Source of the DNA: an uncultured Opitutaceae bacterium
GTDB taxonomy: Bacteria > Verrucomicrobiota > Verrucomicrobiia > Opitutales > Opitutaceae
Direction: 5' to 3'
Assembly (NCBI GenBank): GCA_937902925.1
Contig: CALFNN010000102.1
Coordinates: 62,001 to 126,000 of the forward strand
DNA: 64,000 nt
Each line of letters opens with the position of its first letter. Position 1 is the first letter of the stretch. The notes beneath the pieces are model-generated. The model worked only from the letters and a program-made list of their open reading frames with translations. It had not been told where the DNA came from and searched no databases. This document shows positions 15,218-21,766 of this stretch, in pieces. Both the position numbers and the translations under genes were made by a program.

Positions 15218-16504
15218 ATGACGGATGATGCCGAACTGCTGCGCCGCTACGCTGAGGAACGCTCGGAGACCGCTTTCGCGGAATTCGTGGAGCGCCGGGT
15301 CGGGCTGGTTTACGCCGCGGCATTGCGGCGGGTCAGCGGTGACGAGCACGCGGCGAAGGAGGTGGCGCAGCAGGTTTTCACGACCGTGGCCCGACGGGCC
15401 GCGGCACTCGCGCGGCACGACGCGCTCACGGGCTGGCTCTACACCGCCACGCGTAATGCCGCGGTCAATCTGCGCCGCGACGAGCAACGCCGGCGCCTGC
15501 GCGAACGTGAGGCCAGCGCGATGAACGAGCTGCTGGCGAGCCCCGCGCCGGAAGCGGACTGGGACCGGCTCCGCACCGTGATCGACGAAGCCATGGACGA
15601 GTTGGCCGGTGCGGATCGCGAGGCGGTGCTGTTGCGTTTTTTCGAGGGCCGGCCATTTGCCGAAGTCGGCGCGAAACTCCAGCTCACGGAAAATACGGCG
15701 CGGATGCGCGTCGATCGGGCACTCGACAAGCTGAGGATTCGACTCGCGCAGCGCGGCATCACATCGACGTCGGCGGCGCTCGGGGTCGTGTTGGCGAGCG
15801 AGGTGGGCGTGGCGGCGCCGGCGGGGCTGGCGGCGACGGTGACGGGCGCGGCGCTGGCGGCGGCGGCGAGCGTCGGTGGCGCCGCAGGCATCTTTGCATT
15901 TATGAGCACAACCAAAGTCGTGACGGGTGTGGTGGTCGTGATTGCAATCGGAGCGATGGGAATAGGATTCTTTCAATTCAGGAGAGCTCAGACCGTGGAC
16001 GCTACGGTTGCGTCGCGTCCACAAGCGCACGGGCAACCGGGCGCGCAGTTCGCGGCTGCGGAGGCACCGACGCCAAGTGCTCAAGCCGCAGCTCGCGAAG
16101 CGGGGAACGATGGCGCGACACCGGATGCGGCCGACGCTACTCCGCTGGGAAGGCAGCGGGAGCCGTTGTCGGGCCGCGCGGCCGCCGTCGAGACTCAAGA
16201 AACAGCGCCGGCGAGGTTCGGCCGGGAACCGATGCGAATGGCGAGTGTGTTGGGTGCAGTGCAAAAGCCCGGAGTCGTCTATTTTCCGGCGCAACAGGAT
16301 CTGACGCTGGTTCAGGCGATTGTCATTGCGGGTGGATTCGGCCGAATCGCGGATAAACACCGGGTTTCAATTCGGCGGCTCAATGCTGAAAACAAGCGTG
16401 AAACCGTCGTCATCGACATGGACGCGATCTTAAAGGGCAAGGCAGAGGACACGTGGGCGTTGCAGCCCGGCGATGTCGTGGTGGTTCCCGAAATATTGTT
16501 TTAA
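15218..16504 (+). CDS. ECF-type sigma factor fused to membrane segment and SLBB domain (sigma fusion 4)
   Basis: A 428-residue protein. The sigma part (1-175), linker (QRGITST...VAAPAGLAATVTGAALA, 178-214), FMSTTK box (228-233) and membrane helix (about 235-252) match the other fusions. A long Ala/Pro/Gln-rich spacer (257-338) leads to residues 341-428: VLGAVQKPGVVYFP, TLVQAIVIAGGF, then ALQPGDVVVVPEILF. This is a textbook SLBB (soluble-ligand-binding beta-grasp) domain as in Wza-type polysaccharide export proteins and ComEA. I infer that it couples transcription to a polysaccharide or another envelope ligand. It is the only member of the array without a companion gene downstream. Confidence 0.87.
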   Translation: MTDDAELLRRYAEERSETAFAEFVERRVGLVYAAALRRVSGDEHAAKEVAQQVFTTVARRAAALARHDALTGWLYTATRNAAVNLRRDEQRRRLREREASAMNELLASPAPEADWDRLRTVIDEAMDELAGADREAVLLRFFEGRPFAEVGAKLQLTENTARMRVDRALDKLRIRLAQRGITSTSAALGVVLASEVGVAAPAGLAATVTGAALAAAASVGGAAGIFAFMSTTKVVTGVVVVIAIGAMGIGFFQFRRAQTVDATVASRPQAHGQPGAQFAAAEAPTPSAQAAAREAGNDGATPDAADATPLGRQREPLSGRAAAVETQETAPARFGREPMRMASVLGAVQKPGVVYFPAQQDLTLVQAIVIAGGFGRIADKHRVSIRRLNAENKRETVVIDMDAILKGKAEDTWALQPGDVVVVPEILF

Positions 16505-16521
16505 CGAGGGCTTAAAGCGCG

Positions 16522-18297
16522 CTACCCCACCGCGAAGATCTCCACCGGTTCGGCGCGGCCTTTGACTCGGACGGGGCCGAGGGGGCGGAAAGTAGGAATC
16601 AGGAGAGAGGAGTCAGGACTCAGGAGACCCGAAGGCGGAGACGAGGTGCGGCGGCAGGCTGCAACCGTGGCGGCGCTGGTGACGATGTTGGTGCGATAGG
16701 CCACGGTGCGCGTGAGCGACTCGAGGCGGGAGGCGACGTTCACGCCGTCGCCGATCACGGAATAGTTGAGCCGGCGGTGGGAGCCGATGTTGCCGGCGAC
16801 GACGCGGGCGGTGTTCACGCCGACGCCGATGCCCAATGGCGGGCGGCCTTCGGCGGCGAGCTCGGCGTTGAGGCCAACGAGGGCGCGCTCCATCGCGAGC
16901 GCGGCGGCGAGGGCGCGGTCGGCGGCGTCGGACTGCGCGACGGGGGCGCCGAACAGGGCCATGATCGCATCGCCGATGAATTTGTCGATGACCCCGCCGT
17001 GCGCCTCGATCGCGGCGCTCATCCGGTCGAGGTAACGGTTGAGCAGCGTGAGGAGTTCACGCGGAGGAAGCTTCTCGCTGAGAGTGGTGAAGCCGCGAAG
17101 ATCGGAGAAAAGGATGGTCACTTCGCGTTCCTCGCCGCCAAGCGCGGCGCCACCGTCGCGCATGAGCTGCGCGGCGACCTCGGGTGAGACGTTCTTGTCG
17201 AGGAGGTCGCGGACGCGGTCGCGCTCGGCGAGCCCCTCGGACATGGCGTTGAAGGCGGTGGCGAGCTGGCCGAGCTCGTCGACGCGGTCGAGGTGGAGCC
17301 GGGTGGCGTAGTCGCCGGCGGCGACGACTCTCGTGTGGGCGGCGAGTTGCTGGACGGGCTGACTGATGCCGCGGGCGATCCAGAGGGCGGCGAGCGTCGC
17401 GACGGCGAGCGCGGCCAGCGAGATGAGCATGATGTAGTTTTCGACCTCGCGGGCAGCGGCGAGCTCGACGCTGAGCGGGCGCTGCAACACGACGGTGACG
17501 GGCGCCTCGGCGAGCATGTCCTGCGGCTTGAAGAGCGTGACGTAGCGGCCGCCGGGCAGGTCGAGTGTCTTGATGCGTTCGGGTGCGCGCAGATTGGCGA
17601 CAACCGATTGGGCAACGAGGCCGGCGGCGCTGGCGTCGAGCGTGGTGGCAAGGACACGGGGCCGGGTGACGTCGTCGATCGAGACGAACGTCACCTCAAG
17701 GCGGCTGATGTCCTTGATCTTTTCGGCGAAGGCGCGGTCGATCGGAAAGGCGAGTCCGAACCAGGCGGCGACATGCGGAATGGGTGCATAGAGCGGGACG
17801 ACGACGAGGACGTGCAGGCGGCCGTTGAGGTAGGAGAAGCCGCTGGTTTCGGGCGGGTCATCCCCGGCGTGTTCGATCAGGTATTGAAACGGGCCGACGT
17901 TTTCGTTGGCCATGGTTTCGTCGCTGTTGGCGAGGAGATCGCCCTTGGGGTCGAGGAGAGCAATGACGGGCGAGTTGATGCGCTGGGTGTAGCTGCGCAG
18001 CAGCGAGCCGAGGGTCTGCCGGTCGATCTCGGGCTTCAGCAGCAACTGGCGAACCGTGTAGTCGCCGCTCATGAGGCTGGCGTTGCCCGCGAGGTTTTCG
18101 ATGCGCTGGCGGGCGGCCTCCTGATAGACGCGCGCGCCGAGATCGAGGTTGGTGGCCGCGTGTTCGCGGGCCGTCTGGTCGTTGTAGTGGGAAACGAGTT
18201 TCTGCGTGGTGGCGAGCGCGGCGAAGATCAGCCCGAGGAGAATCACGAGCAGCCGGATGCTGAGGCGACGGAAACGGAAGAGGCGGAAGACGCTCAC
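16522..18297 (-). CDS. membrane class III adenylate/guanylate cyclase with HAMP domain
   Basis: A 591-residue protein from GTG at 18297, just downstream of the cupredoxin gene. Membrane helices at about 13-31 and 288-308 enclose a Cache-like extracytoplasmic sensor region; then comes HAMP (310-362) and a class III cyclase catalytic domain (390-550). Active-site residues are all visible: metal Asp399 (FSDLRGFT) and Asp443 (KFIGD), base-contact Lys439 and Asp517, and transition-state Asn520 and Arg524 (VNVASR). It should therefore be active, making cAMP more likely than cGMP. A 7-bp repeat at 16597-16624 adds a Ser/Pro-rich insertion near residues 553-568, close to the C-terminus. Last gene of a probable four-gene operon. 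Confidence 0.88.
   Translation of the reverse strand: MSVFRLFRFRRLSIRLLVILLGLIFAALATTQKLVSHYNDQTAREHAATNLDLGARVYQEAARQRIENLAGNASLMSGDYTVRQLLLKPEIDRQTLGSLLRSYTQRINSPVIALLDPKGDLLANSDETMANENVGPFQYLIEHAGDDPPETSGFSYLNGRLHVLVVVPLYAPIPHVAAWFGLAFPIDRAFAEKIKDISRLEVTFVSIDDVTRPRVLATTLDASAAGLVAQSVVANLRAPERIKTLDLPGGRYVTLFKPQDMLAEAPVTVVLQRPLSVELAAAREVENYIMLISLAALAVATLAALWIARGISQPVQQLAAHTRVVAAGDYATRLHLDRVDELGQLATAFNAMSEGLAERDRVRDLLDKNVSPEVAAQLMRDGGAALGGEEREVTILFSDLRGFTTLSEKLPPRELLTLLNRYLDRMSAAIEAHGGVIDKFIGDAIMALFGAPVAQSDAADRALAAALAMERALVGLNAELAAEGRPPLGIGVGVNTARVVAGNIGSHRRLNYSVIGDGVNVASRLESLTRTVAYRTNIVTSAATVAACRRTSSPPSGLLSPDSSLLIPTFRPLGPVRVKGRAEPVEIFAVG
16597..16624. repeat. heptanucleotide repeat inside the cyclase gene
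   Basis: Four consecutive 7-mers (AATCAGG, AGAGAGG, AGTCAGG, ACTCAGG) with strict 7-bp period lie within the 3' part of the cyclase coding region. They encode part of a Ser/Pro/Leu-rich insertion. A second islet with the same period occurs at 24344-24371. Confidence 0.65.
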
Positions 18298-18326
18298 GTT
18301 GTTGCGGCAGACGGCAGCGGCACCGG

Positions 18327-18971
18327 TTATTTGTAGCCGCCGCCGGATTCGACCGGACGGTGAATGCGGAGGTCGCGCTTGAGGGGCAGGGTAAAGGCGA
18401 GCGGCGCGGGCGAATCGGCGGCGATCGTGACTTCGCGAGTTGCCGGTTTGTCGAGCCGCGGCTGCCAGACCTCGGCGCGATAGTGGCCGGGCGGAACATC
18501 GGCGACGCGCGCAGCGCCGTCGTCGTCGGACTTGGCGAACAACGGCGTCTCGAGAACGACGACGTAGGCGATCATCCAATCGTGAACGTTGCAGCCGATG
18601 GCGACGACGCCGGGACGATCGAAGACGACCTTCTCCGCCATGCCGGGTTTGTAGAGGGGAAACTCGAATTTTTTCGCGTCCGACAGCGAGTAGACGTGGT
18701 GCTGCTCGGTGTCGCGGTTGGGAAAACTCACGGTCGTGCCGACGAGAACCGGCGTCACATAGGGCAGGAATTCCTGTTTTACCTGCTCGATCTCCACCGG
18801 ACGGCGCGAGGCGGCGGTGGCCGGCGCGGCGGGGTCGAGCGGAACGAGCGACACGACGGCGTCGGGCACCGGGTGGCCCCTTGCGTCGACGAGCTTGAAA
18901 TCGACGGAGGCGGCGACGGCGCGCGACCATGCGAGCAAACCGAGACAGACGAGGGCGGCGAGGCGGGACAC
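18327..18971 (-). CDS. exported cupredoxin-like (methylamine-utilization-type) protein
   Basis: A 214-residue protein with a signal peptide ending AVAA near residue 20. The type-1 copper ligand set is visible: a His in EQHHVYSL (91/92) and Cys127, His130 and Met133 in GCNVHDWM. NCBI pipelines often label this family a methylamine utilization protein, but no methylamine dehydrogenase genes are here. The C-terminal part is a Pro-rich beta domain. It probably binds copper in the periplasm as an electron carrier or copper sensor. It lies 3 bp after the barrel gene and 29 bp before the cyclase, so it may feed a redox or copper signal to the cyclase sensor domain (inference). Confidence 0.8.
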   Translation of the reverse strand: MSRLAALVCLGLLAWSRAVAASVDFKLVDARGHPVPDAVVSLVPLDPAAPATAASRRPVEIEQVKQEFLPYVTPVLVGTTVSFPNRDTEQHHVYSLSDAKKFEFPLYKPGMAEKVVFDRPGVVAIGCNVHDWMIAYVVVLETPLFAKSDDDGAARVADVPPGHYRAEVWQPRLDKPATREVTIAADSPAPLAFTLPLKRDLRIHRPVESGGGYK

Positions 18972-18974
18972 GCG

Positions 18975-19919
18975 CTAGAATTGGCGCGCGAGCGTGGCGG
19001 AGACAAGATGGTTCACGTAGCGGAGCGGCTGGCGCGTCGTGTCGCGATACTCGAAGCCGAGGGTGAAAGAGCTGGCATCGCCGAGGGCGCGGGAGAGCGC
19101 GAGTGCGCCGGTGAGTGTGCGGGCGTCGAGCGAGTAGGCGACGAATGGGCGACCGAAGGTGGCGTTAGGCACGCGCACGCGCGCGAGCGAGACAAGATCG
19201 GTTCGCGGGGGAGTGGCGTAGGAGAGGACGTCGCCGGTGCGCCAGCGGGCGGCGAACGAGAGTTGCCACGATTCGCCGAGGTCGCGGGCGAGCTCGAGGG
19301 CGGTCTCGGCGCCGGTGCGGGCGAAGACGGGAGCGCGGGCATCGTGGCGGGTCCATTCCTGCGTGACTGCGACGCGCGTCGACGGATCGAGACGCTTGCG
19401 CCACGCGAGCGTCACGCCGCCGGTGAGGCCGCTGCGGTCGGACTCGTGGGCGACCACCGCGGTGCCGGCGAATTCGGCGTTGAAGGTTGGCGCGAGCGCA
19501 CCGAGCCCGAACTTGTGCTGCCACCCGACACGCGGCCCGAGCGCGAGGGTGGCGAGGCCGTCGAAGCGGGGCCAGGCTTCGGCCGCGACACCGCCGCCGA
19601 ACAGCAAAGCGTCGTTGCGAGCGAAACCGAGACGGTGGGTGACTTCGACGCTGGCGCGCAGCTCGAGGCCGGAGATTTTATCGGAGCTGCGATCGGCGTT
19701 GGTGACGTTGTCGTTCCAGGTGGCGGTGGTCGTGAGGTTCGGCGCCCAGCCGGCGGGGAGGGCGGCGCGGCCGGGGCGGGCCGAGATCAACGCGATGAGG
19801 ACGGGGAGGGCTGCAATGCAGGCGAAGGAGAGCGGGAACCGAGGGCGGTGGCGGACAACCGCCCCCACCGGTCGGCGGTCGGAGACCGTCGGGAAAACAT
19901 GCACGACGCCTGTGCTCAC
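18975..19919 (-). CDS. probable outer-membrane beta-barrel protein
   Basis: A 314-residue protein from GTG at 19919, whose GTGA overlaps the stop of tesA and suggests translational coupling. A later GTG start is possible because the hydrophobic leader (FACIAALPVLIALISA, cleavage after RAA) begins about 27 residues in. The mature part is rich in alternating hydrophobic strands with Gly/Arg/Thr (TTTATWNDNVTNADRSSDK, GVTLAWRKRLDPSTR) and ends in LARQF, the terminal aromatic needed by the BAM machinery. Function unknown. Barrel plus cupredoxin plus cyclase hints at metal or redox exchange across the outer membrane. Confidence 0.7.
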   Translation of the reverse strand: MSTGVVHVFPTVSDRRPVGAVVRHRPRFPLSFACIAALPVLIALISARPGRAALPAGWAPNLTTTATWNDNVTNADRSSDKISGLELRASVEVTHRLGFARNDALLFGGGVAAEAWPRFDGLATLALGPRVGWQHKFGLGALAPTFNAEFAGTAVVAHESDRSGLTGGVTLAWRKRLDPSTRVAVTQEWTRHDARAPVFARTGAETALELARDLGESWQLSFAARWRTGDVLSYATPPRTDLVSLARVRVPNATFGRPFVAYSLDARTLTGALALSRALGDASSFTLGFEYRDTTRQPLRYVNHLVSATLARQF

Positions 19920-20545
19920 AGCAGGGGCCGGAGAATTTTCCACACGTTGTCCGCGACGATGGCGTGGCCTGCGGCGGTCGGGTGGATGCCGTCGCGCTGA
20001 TTCAACTCCGGCACGCCGCCGACGCCCGCGAGGAGGAACGGGACGAGAGTGAGGTTGTTCTTCGCGGCGAGCGCGGGATAAACCGCGTCGAAATCGCGGA
20101 CGTAGCCTTCGCCGAGCTCGGGCGGCATCTGCATGCCGGCGAGGACGATCTTGGCGGCGGGATATTTCGCGCGCACGCGATCGATGATGCCCTGGAGATT
20201 CTGGCGGGACACGGCGGGCTCGATGCCGCGCAGGCCGTCGTTGCCGCCGAGGGCGAGGACGAAAATGTCGACGGACTGTTGCAGCACCCAATCGACGCGC
20301 CGCAAGCCGCCGGCGGTCGTCTCGCCGCTGAGGCCGGCGTTGACGACACGCCAAGACAGGTGGGCGTCGGCGATTTTTTTCTGAATTAGCGCGGGAAAGG
20401 CTTCCGCGTTCGGATTGTCGAGGCCGTGCCCCGCGGTGAGGCTGTCGCCGAAAAACAGGATCGTCCGCGGTGCGGCGCCGGCGTGCAGCGACAAGAGCGC
20501 GGCGACCGAGCAGAGCAGAATCAGTTGACGAAAGCGGGCGCCCAT
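19916..20545 (-). CDS. tesA: TesA-type arylesterase/lysophospholipase
   Basis: A 209-residue SGNH hydrolase with a signal peptide (to about residue 25). Catalytic blocks are intact: GDSL with Ser35, Gly74 in NAGLSGETT, GGND with Asn102, and DGIH with Asp185/His188. It acts in the periplasm on thioesters, lysophospholipids or aryl esters. It is divergent from ybbA, the same arrangement as tesA-ybbA-ybbP in E. coli, which supports the name. Its stop overlaps the start of the outer-membrane barrel gene. Confidence 0.9.
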   Translation of the reverse strand: MGARFRQLILLCSVAALLSLHAGAAPRTILFFGDSLTAGHGLDNPNAEAFPALIQKKIADAHLSWRVVNAGLSGETTAGGLRRVDWVLQQSVDIFVLALGGNDGLRGIEPAVSRQNLQGIIDRVRAKYPAAKIVLAGMQMPPELGEGYVRDFDAVYPALAAKNNLTLVPFLLAGVGGVPELNQRDGIHPTAAGHAIVADNVWKILRPLL

Positions 20546-20610
20546 GGGGAAAAACGACCACTTAAACTAGCTTTCGTGCCCTTTCATGTGTTTTGTGACC
20601 GGCTTCATGT

Positions 20611-21303
<693 letters not shown>

Positions 21304-21322
21304 TACCGCCGAAAAAAAGGTC

Positions 21323-21762
21323 TGCCCACGGAACACACAGAAGAGGAGAATCATGAGCGGCCTAATCCACGAGGAAGAAACCTTTCAGATCCTGGGGGCG
21401 TGCTTCGAGGTGTATAAAGACAAAGGGTGCGGGTTTCTTGAGGGGGTCTTTCGGGAATGTTTGGCGATTGAATTTGAATTGAGGGGTATTCCCGCCCAAG
21501 CACAGGTCCCAATGCGCCTCGAATACAAAGGGCAGCAACTCAAGCAGAGTTATATCGCCGATTTTATATGTTTTGGTAAGGTGATCGTTGAACTGAAGGC
21601 GGTGTCCAAGCTTGCGGACGAGCATCGCGCCCAGATTCAAAACTATCTCAACGCGACCGGCCTTCGGGTCGGCCTGTTGGTGAATTTCGGGCACTTCCCG
21701 AAAGTGGAGCACGAACGTTTCGTGCTCTGATTCTTCCGTGTATTCGGTGTGTTCCGTGGGCA
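21323..21762. mobile_element. 440-bp repeat-bounded element carrying a GxxExxY gene
   Basis: TGCCCACGGAACACAC at 21323-21338 is repeated in exact inverse at 21747-21762, giving perfect 16-bp terminal inverted repeats around one gene. The interior is visibly richer in A/T than its surroundings. It splits ybbA from ybbP, which are normally adjacent, and ends 4 bp before the permease ATG. No target duplication and no transposase are seen, so it would have to move in trans or by another route. Confidence 0.65.
21353..21730 (+). CDS. GxxExxY protein, PD-(D/E)XK nuclease-like
   Basis: A 125-residue protein with the family signature GFLEGVFRECL (Gly-x-x-Glu pattern) and YIADFICFGKVIVELKAV, whose Asp and Glu-x-Lys fit a PD-(D/E)XK nuclease core. 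The GxxExxY family (TIGR04256) is widespread and scattered, with no established function. The gene fills a 440-bp unit with perfect inverted terminal repeats, has AT-richer codon use than its neighbours, and interrupts the conserved ybbA-ybbP pair, all of which point to transfer. Confidence 0.85.
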   Translation: MSGLIHEEETFQILGACFEVYKDKGCGFLEGVFRECLAIEFELRGIPAQAQVPMRLEYKGQQLKQSYIADFICFGKVIVELKAVSKLADEHRAQIQNYLNATGLRVGLLVNFGHFPKVEHERFVL

Positions 21763-21766
21763 CTTC

